Positions 8,189 to 17,100 of a stretch of 64,000 bases of DNA are shown here, in pieces. The notes below the pieces were generated by a model. It saw only the letters and a program-made list of their open reading frames with translations. It did no database searches and had not been told where the DNA came from. The stretch is from Bacteroides sp. Its GTDB lineage: Bacteria > Bacteroidota > Bacteroidia > Bacteroidales > Bacteroidaceae. The DNA lies in contig DXLO01000008.1 of the NCBI GenBank assembly GCA_019414665.1, positions 1 to 64,000 on the forward strand, read 5' to 3'. The position numbers and the translations under genes were made by a program. Position 1 is the first letter of the stretch, and each line of letters begins with the position of its first letter.

Positions 8189-9134
8189 ATTATACTTGTA
8201 CAACTTAGGTATAAAGACATTTGGCGGCTTTGCAACACTGGGTGGGGTTATACAGGCTTTGCAACTATTTACGCAGCCTGATCTTGATATTAAATCAATT
8301 TTGCTTTCGTTTCCTGCGTGGGTAGTATATGTATTTGTATGCCTGACTATTATTTTTGCTATGTTGAGGGAACGGTACAAATCGATGAGTCAAAGGGTGG
8401 AAGTATTGAATGTTAAATTGAACGAGCAAGATGCAATGATTCGTTCATTGCAGGAAATGATGAAAATTGTGCCATTCAAAGGACGCTTTTTCTTGACCAC
8501 AGAGTATTTATACAATGAATTGGGGGAATATATACAGAATAACATTGATATTGATTCAATAGAGATAAAGAATACAATAGAAAAAAGAGGTATGGGAAAC
8601 AAGAGAGATTCCTTTGTCCGATTAAATATAAGAGGTGTTGTTTCGCATAAAATCAGTACATTCCAACTGCTGGTGGCAGGTGATACCATTGTTAACTTTG
8701 AAGATATAAACATACAAGCGTTCGAGCGTGTTGGTGGGAAGCAGAAAAAATTATGTGCAAGAATTGCTGATAACGGACAGGATTCTTTGTTGAAGCAGGT
8801 TGTTGTTTCTTATGGCAAAGTAAAAAGTCCCGGTAGTATTGTTGATTTGATGATTGAATGGTGCTGGCCTAATATGTTGAATATTACAGATTGCGACTAT
8901 ACTACATTGCCTAATTTTTTGGCAGGTACGGTGAAACATCTGAAAATGTCTTTGGAATGTAAAGAAGATATAGGTTTTAAATCGGCAAGTATATATAAAT
9001 ATAAAGTCGGTATGGATAAGGCCCAGTTGATTTTGGACGTTGATATGTCCGAAATCACAGATACGATATCTTATGAAGAAGATAATCCGTTAATGAATTC
9101 TACTTATATATTGTATTACGAAGTTGCCAGATGA
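8178..9134 (+). CDS. Two-TM protein with beta-rich C-terminal domain, cassette component
   Basis: A 318-residue protein of unknown family. Two hydrophobic segments lie near residues 12-32 and 42-65 (FPAWVVYVFVCLTIIFAML), then a basic coiled coil (residues about 66-95), then a cytoplasmic domain of roughly 220 residues predicted to be mostly strands, with motifs such as FVRLNIRGVV, MIEWCWPNML and a closing TYILYYEV. The architecture recalls two-TM beta-rich effector or sensor proteins of bacterial conflict systems, but I see no match good enough to name. Its start overlaps the 53-residue gene and its stop codon overlaps the ATG of the radical SAM gene as ATGA, so the three are translationally coupled. 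It could serve the peptide as exporter, immunity protein or receptor; none is shown by the sequence. Confidence 0.8.
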   Translation: MENRLYLYNLGIKTFGGFATLGGVIQALQLFTQPDLDIKSILLSFPAWVVYVFVCLTIIFAMLRERYKSMSQRVEVLNVKLNEQDAMIRSLQEMMKIVPFKGRFFLTTEYLYNELGEYIQNNIDIDSIEIKNTIEKRGMGNKRDSFVRLNIRGVVSHKISTFQLLVAGDTIVNFEDINIQAFERVGGKQKKLCARIADNGQDSLLKQVVVSYGKVKSPGSIVDLMIEWCWPNMLNITDCDYTTLPNFLAGTVKHLKMSLECKEDIGFKSASIYKYKVGMDKAQLILDVDMSEITDTISYEEDNPLMNSTYILYYEVAR

Positions 9135-10201
9135 TTGGAAATCTGAAAAAATATATAGATAAGGCATCTTTTATGGAACATATAGATGCCAAGCTGCGGC
9201 AGAATGAACCTATGATTATAGATTCATTCGTCAGTAATAAATGTAATCTGAAATGTAGGCATTGTTATTTTGGAGATGCCCGGCCCATATCAGAGTCGGT
9301 TTCTTTGGCAAGATGGAGAAGTTTTCTTGATGAAGCTATTGGAATGGGTATGAAACATTTTCATTTTTCGGGTAAAGAATCTTTTTTGGATAATAGAATC
9401 TTTGATATCCTGAATCTTTTAGCGGAATATAAGGAAGATAGGAGAATATTTTATGGAGTTGTTTCAAATGGAATGAGTATGGATATTCAGGGGTATGACG
9501 AAGTTCTTGCAACCAACATCTCATACCTTGAAATTAGTCTTGAGGGCTCTGGAAAATACAATGATTTGATAAGGGGTGAGAATGGATACAATACGGTTTA
9601 TGAGTTGATTGAAAATGTGGAGCATCGAGATAAAATAAACATTACTTCTACTATTTTTGATGATAATGGAGCTGATTTATTATCCATGTTGCTTGCATAT
9701 TGGAAATTAGGAGTTGATAAATTTAATTTTGCTCCTATCATGTATTATTCACCATTTGAAATGAAACCATTGAAAAGTTTGTCGTGTGAATCCTTGCTTG
9801 GTTTTGTTTCGCTCTGTCTTGATTTTATGAATAATGATAACAGTCCGGATGCTATTGATATAAGGATTTGTATGACGAAAGCAATGGCGTATGAACTGTT
9901 TCTGAAAGAAAATATATTAACCGGAAAAATAGAGGAATATATATACAGAGGCAATAAAATGAAATATCAGAGGGGGAATAAGGTGTTGGAGTTTAGTTAT
10001 CCTTTACTCAGCATTCCATTCCTTAATGAATTGGTCGTTACTCATGATGGTTACATTATATCCTGTGCAGATGATATTCATTATAAGTATCTTGATAAGA
10101 TCGCTTTACCGAACGTGAATATAGTAAAAAACAGTTTTGCAGAAATATTGCAAGCGAGAAACGAATTTATTTTGTGTTATTTAGACAAAGAATTATCTTA
10201 A
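9131..10201 (+). CDS. Radical SAM enzyme, putative peptide maturase
   Basis: A 356-residue radical SAM protein. The cluster-binding motif CNLKCRHC (CxxxCxxC) lies at about residue 37, followed by the usual barrel signatures, including the strand HFHFSGKES in place of the usual GGEP-type loop and YLEISLEG. The C-terminal region (ELVVTHDGYIISCADD, then LPNVNIVKNSFAEIL) has the layout of a SPASM/twitch-type extension, but only one of the usual cysteines is evident, so an auxiliary cluster is doubtful. There is no fused precursor-recognition domain at the N-terminus, where only about 36 residues precede the motif. It begins on the stop codon of the two-TM gene and ends eight bases before the repeat peptide, so modification of that peptide is the simplest inference. 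The chemistry is unknown. Confidence 0.85.
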   Translation: MIGNLKKYIDKASFMEHIDAKLRQNEPMIIDSFVSNKCNLKCRHCYFGDARPISESVSLARWRSFLDEAIGMGMKHFHFSGKESFLDNRIFDILNLLAEYKEDRRIFYGVVSNGMSMDIQGYDEVLATNISYLEISLEGSGKYNDLIRGENGYNTVYELIENVEHRDKINITSTIFDDNGADLLSMLLAYWKLGVDKFNFAPIMYYSPFEMKPLKSLSCESLLGFVSLCLDFMNNDNSPDAIDIRICMTKAMAYELFLKENILTGKIEEYIYRGNKMKYQRGNKVLEFSYPLLSIPFLNELVVTHDGYIISCADDIHYKYLDKIALPNVNIVKNSFAEILQARNEFILCYLDKELS

Positions 10202-10209
10202 TATACTAA

Positions 10210-10470
10210 ATGTTTATAATTATGAAGACACAAGAATTGGTAGATGTTCGGGTGGGTGAAAGCACTCAGCCGGATTACGGTTATGAATTGAGTGATAGGT
10301 GTATAATAACGAAAAGTTCAAATGCTGTCGCTAGCGGAGCAGGAAGCAAAGGCTTGTTTTCGTATAAAAGTACTAAACTGAAAAGTGCTGAATGTAAAAT
10401 CAATCAGAGTTTACGGGATGTTGATAATGGAGCAGGAAGCAAAGGTTTGTTTAGTGTGAATGTTGATTAG
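10210..10470 (+). CDS. Putative precursor peptide with two GAGSKGLFS repeats
   Basis: An 86-residue peptide (82 if translation starts at the ATG at 10222, MKTQELVDV). It has no signal peptide or hydrophobic segment. An acidic N-terminal half would be the leader; the C-terminal half holds GAGSKGLFS twice, about 31 residues apart, the second copy four residues from the end of the protein. Two cysteines (SDRC and SAEC) lie outside the repeats. Position right behind a radical SAM gene, small size and repeated core-like motif are the usual features of a ribosomally synthesised, post-translationally modified peptide precursor. I do not know this motif from a described family, so the function is inference. 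The repeat is conserved at DNA level too (see the repeat entries). Confidence 0.72.
   Translation: MFIIMKTQELVDVRVGESTQPDYGYELSDRCIITKSSNAVASGAGSKGLFSYKSTKLKSAECKINQSLRDVDNGAGSKGLFSVNVD
10336..10359 (+). repeat. First copy of 24-bp repeat in the precursor peptide gene
   Basis: The 24 bases starting GGAGCAGGAAGCAAAGG encode GAGSKGLF. The copy at 10429-10452 differs at a single third-codon position, so the two are either recently duplicated or held by strong constraint. Confidence 0.85.
10429..10452 (+). repeat. Second copy of 24-bp repeat in the precursor peptide gene
   Basis: Same 24-bp unit as at 10336, with T instead of C in the glycine codon, in the same reading frame and 93 bp (31 codons) downstream. 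Confidence 0.85.
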
Positions 10471-10639
10471 TAAGCATGGCTTTGTAGAGAGGTTTGTTTG
10501 TTCTTTTTAACTTCTGAACGTGAAGCTAAAATGTTTGACCTCTTTTGCATGTGGCAACAATAAATTGACATAAAGCAAGTAATCATTCCTTTTCTTATAA
10601 AAGTGTGCTAAAAACACTTATATCTGAAAACATAACAAT

Positions 10640-10647
10640 TATTTTTG
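10640..10647 (+). promoter_or_regulatory. Minus-7 element for the MFS transporter gene
   Basis: TATTTTTG fits the TAnnTTTG consensus. The predicted start of transcription near 10654 leaves too little room for the ATG at 10663 and favours the ATG at 10684. No good minus-33 TTTG is seen. Confidence 0.5.
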
Positions 10648-10683
10648 TACGTTTTTTAATTAATGGATTGTTTTTATTCAGGT

Positions 10684-11844
10684 ATGAAGAAGAGTTTGAC
10701 GGCTTTGGCGTTCGGCACATTGGGATTGGGCATTGCCGAGTTTGTAATGATGGGCATTTTGCCCGATGTAGCGAAGGACTTGCATATAAGTATTCCGCAA
10801 GCAGGACATTTTATTTCGGCTTATGCACTAGGTGTGTGCGTAGGAGCACCGGGGATGGTTTTGGTGGCTCGTACCCGTCCGCTGAAACATATTCTGTTAG
10901 GTTTGATGGTTATTTATATTTGTGGTAATTTGTGTGCTGCCGCTTCAGTGAATTATTGGATGATGTTGATGATGCGTTTTATTTCCGGATTGCCTCATGG
11001 CGCCTTCTTTGGGGTTGGTTCCATTGTGGCGGAAAGAGTGGCTGATAAAGGAAAAAGTTCGCAGGCAGTGGCATTGATGGTGTCGGGTATGACGATTGCC
11101 AATCTTTTTGGTGTACCTTTGGGTACGTTCATGAGTAATATAATGTCTTGGCGTATTCCTTTTCTCTTTAATGGAGTATGGGGACTGATTACTTTGTTCT
11201 ATATTTGGAAATGGGTTCCTTCACTGCCTGCTTTGCCAGATACAGGTTTGAAAGGACAGTTCCGTTTTTTGAAGAATCTGGCTCCATGGTTGTTGATATT
11301 TACGACCATGTTCGGAAACGGAGGCATCTTTTGTTGGTATAGTTATGTTACTCCTTTGATGACGCACGTGGCAGGTTTCAGTGAAAACAGCATGACTTTT
11401 ATTATGGTGTTGGCAGGTCTTAGCATGACTGTAGGAAACTTGATGGGTGGAAAGTTTTCTGATCAGTATGGGGCTGCCCGTGTGGTAAAATATACACAGG
11501 TTATTATGGCTTCCGGTTTGCTTGCCATTTTCTTTGCGGCTTCTGTTTCTTGGTTGGCAGTAATATTGATGTGTATATGTACGGCAGGATTATTTGCTGT
11601 TTCGGCTCCACAACAATTATTGTTACTCCGGAATTCACGCGGAGGAGAAATGATGGGAGCGGCCTGTGTGCAAGTCGCTTTTAATTTGGGCAATGCCATT
11701 GGTGCTTATGCCGGTGGGCTACCCATAGATGCCGGATTGGGTTATCGGTATCCGGCTTTGGTGGGTGTCTTTATCGTATTGATCGGCTTTGTCGCTGTTT
11801 CCCTTTATTCCAAAAGGGAATCGGCTTCTCTTTCCAAGATATAA
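10684..11844 (+). CDS. MFS exporter, DHA1/AraJ type
   Basis: A 386-residue major facilitator superfamily protein with about twelve hydrophobic helices. It resembles the AraJ/DHA1 drug and sugar efflux group: the N-terminal helix ALAFGTLGLGIAEFVMMGIL and the motif PLGTFMSNIMSWRIPF at the centre of the N-terminal half are typical. It should sit in the inner membrane and export an unknown small molecule using the proton gradient. The start at 10684 is preferred because a promoter element ends at 10647; a start at 10663 would add MDCFYSG. Its end overlaps the convergent gene by 40 bases. It has its own promoter and is separated from the radical SAM cassette by about 200 bases, so participation in peptide export is possible but unsupported. 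Confidence 0.88.
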   Translation: MKKSLTALAFGTLGLGIAEFVMMGILPDVAKDLHISIPQAGHFISAYALGVCVGAPGMVLVARTRPLKHILLGLMVIYICGNLCAAASVNYWMMLMMRFISGLPHGAFFGVGSIVAERVADKGKSSQAVALMVSGMTIANLFGVPLGTFMSNIMSWRIPFLFNGVWGLITLFYIWKWVPSLPALPDTGLKGQFRFLKNLAPWLLIFTTMFGNGGIFCWYSYVTPLMTHVAGFSENSMTFIMVLAGLSMTVGNLMGGKFSDQYGAARVVKYTQVIMASGLLAIFFAASVSWLAVILMCICTAGLFAVSAPQQLLLLRNSRGGEMMGAACVQVAFNLGNAIGAYAGGLPIDAGLGYRYPALVGVFIVLIGFVAVSLYSKRESASLSKI

Positions 11845-12224
11845 ATTACATCTCCACTCTTTTTAACCTCTACCCGGCTACCTTCCGGATTCAGGTTGAA
11901 AGGTGTGGTCTTGTCTGTTTTGTTATCTACGACCATCAGTACATTATCTTCGGCAAAGCGTTTTATCTCCACTTTCAGGTTGGCGTCGGGCATGGTTTGG
12001 TCCAGTAGCAGACTGTCATTTAGATATACCGCTATACTGTCTCCGGCAAAACTGTTAGTCAGTTCTATGTTGTAGACTCCTTCATAAGTCTGTACTTTGT
12101 CAGCCTTGCGTTGGAAACGGAAGGACATATACAAAAAAATGATAATAACGGCAAAGACTCCAAAAGCCAGCATACCGTTACCTATCATGAACTGCTTGTT
12201 CGTATTTAAACTGTTTTTATCCAT
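11805..12224 (-). CDS. Hypothetical single-TM protein
   Basis: A 139-residue protein with a single membrane helix near residues 13-33 (MLAFGVFAVIIIFLYMSF) and a C-terminal domain of about 100 residues predicted to be strands, outside the cytoplasm by the positive-inside rule since RFQRKADK follows the helix ambiguously. No family recognised. The start MDKNSLNTNKQF at 12224 is preferred over an upstream reading to 12278, because the extension runs into the rimP promoter region. It converges on the MFS gene, the last 40 bases of the two genes overlapping, and is divergent from rimP. Confidence 0.7.
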   Translation of the reverse strand: MDKNSLNTNKQFMIGNGMLAFGVFAVIIIFLYMSFRFQRKADKVQTYEGVYNIELTNSFAGDSIAVYLNDSLLLDQTMPDANLKVEIKRFAEDNVLMVVDNKTDKTTPFNLNPEGSRVEVKKSGDVIYILEREADSLLE

Positions 12225-12268
12225 AGTGTTATAAGTTTCTGCAAAACTACAATTTTTTAATAGAATAT

Positions 12269-12300
12269 TTTGTAGCACTGGTAGATAATTTGTATCTTTG
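12269..12300 (+). promoter_or_regulatory. Consensus promoter of the rimP-nusA-infB operon
   Basis: TTTG at 12269-12272, a 20-base spacer, then TATCTTTG at 12293-12300. This is an exact match to the Bacteroides housekeeping promoter at the best spacing, fitting constant expression of translation genes. Confidence 0.85.
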
Positions 12301-12321
12301 CACCGAAACGGATGAATGGTG

Positions 12322-12344
12322 GGGCTTGATTAAGCCCTTTTTTT
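12322..12344 (+). terminator. Leader terminator/attenuator upstream of rimP
   Basis: GGGCTT at 12322-12327 pairs with AAGCCC at 12332-12337 across GATT, immediately followed by seven T. It lies between the promoter and the rimP start codon at 12363, where a plain terminator would silence the operon, so it probably attenuates transcription. Because the operon encodes NusA, a termination factor, feedback control is an attractive inference. Confidence 0.65.
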
Positions 12345-12362
12345 GTTCTTAATAGTGAATAA

Positions 12363-12830
12363 ATGATAGATAAAAATGTAGTAACCCGGATTGTTGACGA
12401 GTGGCTGGAAGGTAAAGATTACTTTTTGGTAGATGTCACGGTGAGCCCGGATGACAAAATTGTGGTAGAAATTGACCATGCCGAGGGAGTATGGATTGAC
12501 GATTGTGTAGAACTTAGCCGCTATATTGAGTCTAAACTGGACCGTGAAGAAGAGGATTATGAACTGGAAGTGGGTTCGGCCGGTATAGGACAACCTTTCA
12601 AGGTATTGCAACAGTACTTGATACACATTGGTAAGGAGGTGGAAATCCTGACTAAAGAGGGAAAGAAGCTGGAAGGTGTATTGAAGGATGCAAATGAAGA
12701 GAACTTTACCGTAACCATTGAAAAGAAAGTGAAACCGGAAGGAGCCAAACGCCCCAAACTGGTAGAGGAGAATATTACTTTTGCATATGATGAGATAAAA
12801 TACACTAAATACTTAATTAGTTTTAAATAA
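12363..12830 (+). CDS. rimP: Ribosome maturation factor RimP
   Basis: A 155-residue cytoplasmic protein needed for maturation of the 30S ribosomal subunit. The N-terminal half shows the RimP pattern, with VDVTVSPDDKIVVEIDH and the signature region DDCVELSRYIESKLD followed by YELEVGSAGIGQPF; the C-terminal SH3-like domain follows (GKEVEILTKEGKKLEG). Length is normal. It opens the rimP-nusA-infB operon, the same gene order as in many bacteria, and is only two bases from nusA. Expression depends on the consensus promoter at 12269 and may be reduced by the leader terminator at 12322. Confidence 0.95.
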   Translation: MIDKNVVTRIVDEWLEGKDYFLVDVTVSPDDKIVVEIDHAEGVWIDDCVELSRYIESKLDREEEDYELEVGSAGIGQPFKVLQQYLIHIGKEVEILTKEGKKLEGVLKDANEENFTVTIEKKVKPEGAKRPKLVEENITFAYDEIKYTKYLISFK

Positions 12831-12832
12831 TT

Positions 12833-14089
12833 ATGGCCAAAAAAGAAGAAACAATCAGCTTGATTGATACATTTTCGGAATTTAAGGAATTAAAGAATAT
12901 TGATAGAACAACTATGGTGAGTGTACTCGAAGAGTCTTTCCGTAGTGTGATCGCGAAAATGTTTGGCACTGATGAAAATTACGACGTTATTGTGAACCCT
13001 GACAAGGGAGATTTTGAAATATGGCGTAACCGTGAAGTTGTAGCAGATGAGGATTTGACGAATCCCAATATGCAGATCTCATTGACCGAGGCACAGAAAA
13101 TTGATGCGTCTTATGAGGTGGGTGAGGAAGTGACCGATGAAGTAATCTTTGCCAAGTTTGGCCGCCGTGCCATTCTGAACTTGCGTCAGACACTGGCATC
13201 GAAGATTTTAGAACTGGAGAAAGATAGCTTGTATAATAAATATATTGATAGGGTGGGTACTGTAATCAGTGCGGAAGTCTATCAGATATGGAAGAAAGAA
13301 ATGTTGTTGCTGGATGATGAAGGCAACGAACTGCTTTTGCCCAAGACTGAACAGATTCCGAGTGATTTCTACCGTAAAGGCGAAACTGCCCGTGCCGTAG
13401 TGGCCCGTGTAGATAATAAAAATAATAATCCGAAGATTATTCTGAGCCGTACTTCACCTGTGTTCTTGCAACGCCTGTTTGAAATGGAAGTACCCGAAAT
13501 CAATGACGGGTTGATCACTATCAAGAAGATTGCGCGCATTCCCGGAGAACGTGCTAAGATAGCAGTTGAGTCGTATGACGACCGTATAGACCCGGTAGGT
13601 GCCTGCGTAGGTGTAAAAGGATCACGTATCCACGGTATTGTGCGCGAGTTGCGTAATGAAAATATCGACGTGATCAACTATACTTCTAACATTCAGTTGT
13701 TCATTCAGCGTGCGTTGAGTCCGGCTAAGATTTCTTCTATTGTGTTGCACGAAGAGGAGAAAAAAGCAGAAGTATATCTGAAACCGGAAGAAGTGTCTTT
13801 GGCAATCGGTAAGGGGGGAATGAATATCAAACTCGCCAGTATGCTTACCGAATATACGATTGATGTGTACCGCGAATTGGATGAGAGCGCGATGGATGAG
13901 GATATCTACCTTGATGAATTCAAGGATGAAATTGATGAGTGGGTTATCACAGCCATCAAGAATATTGGATTGGATACAGCCAAGGCTGTATTGAATGCTC
14001 CGCGCGAGATGTTGATAGAAAAAGCGGACCTGGAAGAAAACACGGTTGATGACGTGTTGAGAGTTTTAAGAGCTGAATTTGAAGAGTAA
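12833..14089 (+). CDS. nusA: Transcription termination/antitermination factor NusA
   Basis: A 418-residue NusA, which binds RNA polymerase and nascent RNA to modulate pausing, termination and antitermination. The N-terminal polymerase-binding domain covers about residues 1-130, the S1 domain about 135-205 (GTVISAEVYQIWKKEM), and two KH domains follow; the GACVGVKGSRIHGIVREL and AIGKGGMNIKLASML stretches carry the GxxG loops. A short acidic C-terminal helix-hairpin-helix-like region (residues about 345-418) ends the protein, which lacks the longer repeats of the E. coli protein. It is two bases behind rimP and 41 bases before infB. Confidence 0.96.
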   Translation: MAKKEETISLIDTFSEFKELKNIDRTTMVSVLEESFRSVIAKMFGTDENYDVIVNPDKGDFEIWRNREVVADEDLTNPNMQISLTEAQKIDASYEVGEEVTDEVIFAKFGRRAILNLRQTLASKILELEKDSLYNKYIDRVGTVISAEVYQIWKKEMLLLDDEGNELLLPKTEQIPSDFYRKGETARAVVARVDNKNNNPKIILSRTSPVFLQRLFEMEVPEINDGLITIKKIARIPGERAKIAVESYDDRIDPVGACVGVKGSRIHGIVRELRNENIDVINYTSNIQLFIQRALSPAKISSIVLHEEEKKAEVYLKPEEVSLAIGKGGMNIKLASMLTEYTIDVYRELDESAMDEDIYLDEFKDEIDEWVITAIKNIGLDTAKAVLNAPREMLIEKADLEENTVDDVLRVLRAEFEE

Positions 14090-14130
14090 CTCTTCAGTCC
14101 CGGCTCGTAGTTAATAATTAAAAAACGAGT

Positions 14131-17100
14131 ATGACGATTAGACTGAACAAAGTAACAAGAGATTTAAATGTAGGAATAACGACGGTAGTTGAATTCTTGC
14201 AGAAGAAGGGCTATACCATTGAGGCTAGTCCTAATGCGAAAATTACCGAAGAACAATATGCTGTACTTGTGAAAGAGTTCAGCACAGATAAAAATTTAAA
14301 AATAGAGTCTGAAAAATTTAGTCAGGAAAGACAGAACAAGGACCGCAACAAAGCTTCTATCTCTATCGAAGGTTTTGAATCTAAGAAAGAGAAAGAAGAG
14401 GTGGTGAAAACTGTTATTCCTGAAGAGGCACGCCCCAAACTGAAGCAAGTGGGTAAAATAGATCTGGACAATTTGAACAAGAAAACTGCGCCAAAGGTTG
14501 TAGAACCAGTTGCGAAAGTTATTGAACAAACTCCGAAAGCAGAACCCGTGGTGGAAAAGGTGGTTGAGAGGAAGGAAACTCCCCAACCCGAGAAGGAAAC
14601 GCCGAAGCCTGTGGTGGTAGAGGAAAAGAAACCGGAACCTGCTCCTCAACCTGCTCCTGCTCCAGTTCTGGAAGAGAAGAAAGAGCCTAAAATTGAAAAG
14701 ACGGAAGAAAAGACACCCCAGGTGAAAGAGATGGAAAAAGAAACACCCGAAGCAGCACCCGTTCAGGAAAAAGAAGAAGACGATGTATTTAAAATTCGTC
14801 CTACTGAATTTAAATCGAAAATTAATGTAGTAGGTCAGATTGATCTGGCTGCATTGAATCAGTCTACCCGTCCGAAAAAGAAATCGAAGGAAGAAAAACG
14901 GAAAGAGAGAGAAGAGAAAGATAAGCAGCGTCAGGAACAGCGTAAACTGATGAAGGATGCTATTATCAAAGAAATCCGTAAGGGAGACGATAAGATTTCT
15001 AAAAACTCGGTTAACGATGATGCTGCAAAGAAGAAAAAACGCAATAGAATAAATAAGGAACGTGTGGATATAAATGCTGCCGGTACAACAAATGCTGGAG
15101 GAGCATCTAATAATAACCAACGTAACGATAACGCTAACAGACCGAATAGGAACAATAACTCCAAACCTAATGGCAATAACAATCAGGGTGGAGGCAAATT
15201 TAATAAAGACCGTTTCAAGAAACCTGTTGTAAAAGCGGAAGTTAGTGATGAAGATGTGGCAAAGCAGGTTAAGGAAACATTGGCACGTCTGACTAACAAG
15301 ACTAAGAACAAGGCTGCCAAGTATCGTAAGGAGAAACGTGAAAATGTTCAGAACCGCCTGATGGAACAGGAGGAGATGGAACAGGAAGATAGCAAAATAT
15401 TGAAACTGACCGAGTTCGTTACTGCGAACGAACTGGCAAGTATGATGGATATTCCTGTTACTCAGGTTATCGCTACTTGTATGAGTATCGGTATCATGGT
15501 CTCTATCAATCAGCGTCTGGATGCCGAGACAATCAACCTGGTAGCGGAAGAATTCGGATACAAGACAGAATATGTAAGTGCTGAGGTAGCACAGGCTATT
15601 ACAGAAGAGGAAGATAACGAAGAAGATTTGCAGCCGCGTGCTCCGATTGTGACAGTAATGGGACATGTTGATCATGGTAAGACTTCATTACTGGACTATA
15701 TTCGTAAAGCAAATGTAATTGCCGGTGAGGCAGGTGGTATCACCCAGCATATCGGTGCTTACAATGTGAAATTGGAAGACGGACGTCATATTACATTCTT
15801 GGATACTCCGGGTCACGAGGCATTTACCGCCATGCGTGCCCGTGGTGCGAAAGTGACGGATATTGCTATTATTATTGTAGCTGCCGATGATAATGTGATG
15901 CCGCAGACCAAAGAGGCGATTAATCATGCTATGGCTGCCGGTGTGCCTATCGTATTTGCTATTAATAAGGTGGATAAGCCGCACGCCAATCCGGATAAGA
16001 TTAAGGAAGAACTGGCTGCCATGAACTTCCTGGTGGAAGAGTGGGGTGGTAAGTATCAGTCGCAAGATATTTCGGCAAAGAAAGGTACAGGTGTACACGA
16101 TTTGTTGGAAAAAGTATTGCTGGAAGCTGAAATGTTGGATTTGAAGGCTAATCCCGACCGCAAGGCAACCGGTTCTATCATTGAATCGTCCTTGGACAAG
16201 GGACGCGGTTATGTGGCTACTATGTTGGTGGCAAACGGTACGCTGAAAATGGGCGATATAGTCTTGGCTGGTACTAGTTATGGTAAGGTGAAAGCCATGT
16301 TTAATGAACGTAACCAGCGCATCAAGGAGGCCGGTCCTTCCGAACCGGTATTGATTCTGGGACTGAACGGTGCTCCTGCGGCAGGTGATACTTTCCATGT
16401 GATTGATACGGAACAAGAGGCTCGTGACATTGCCAACAAGCGTGAACAGTTGCAGCGTGAGCAGGGCTTGCGTACTCAGAAACTGCTGACATTGGATGAA
16501 GTGGGCCGTCGTTTGGCTTTGGGTGATTTCCATGAGCTGAATGTGATTGTTAAAGGTGACGTGGACGGTTCTGTCGAAGCGTTGAGCGACTCATTGATAA
16601 AACTGTCTACAGAACAGGTACAGGTTAATGTGATCCACAAAGGTGTCGGTCAGATTTCCGAGTCGGATGTGACTTTGGCTGCTGCATCAGATGCGATTAT
16701 TGTAGGTTTCCAGGTTCGTCCTTCAAGTTCTGCCGGCAAACTGGCTGAGCAGGAGGGGGTGGATATCCGCAAATATTCTGTTATCTATGATGCGATTGAA
16801 GAAGTGAAGGCTGCTATGGAAGGTATGCTGGCACCTACTTTGAAGGAACAGATTACTGCAACCATCGAAGTGCGTGAAGTCTTCAATATTACCAAGGTCG
16901 GTTTGGTTGCCGGTGCTATGGTGAAGACAGGTAAGGTGAAACGTTCTGATAAGGCACGCTTGATTCGTGATGGTATTGTAGTCTTTACCGGTGCTATCAA
17001 TGCTTTGAAGCGTTTCAAGGATGATGTGAAAGAAGTAGGTACTAACTTTGAATGTGGTATCAGTCTGACAAACTGTAACGATATCAAGGTCGGTGATATT

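Noticed and set aside
10601..10619. AAGTGT/ACACTT hairpin before the MFS gene, considered a terminator
   Set aside because: The stem is only six weak pairs and no T run follows.
10605..10928. 107-codon plus-strand frame overlapping the MFS transporter start
   Set aside because: Out of frame with the conserved transporter and lacking any family pattern.
14296..15675. Long minus-strand open frame opposite infB
   Set aside because: It is the shadow of the low-complexity linker of IF-2; composition is dominated by F, L, S and R with no family, start signal or context.
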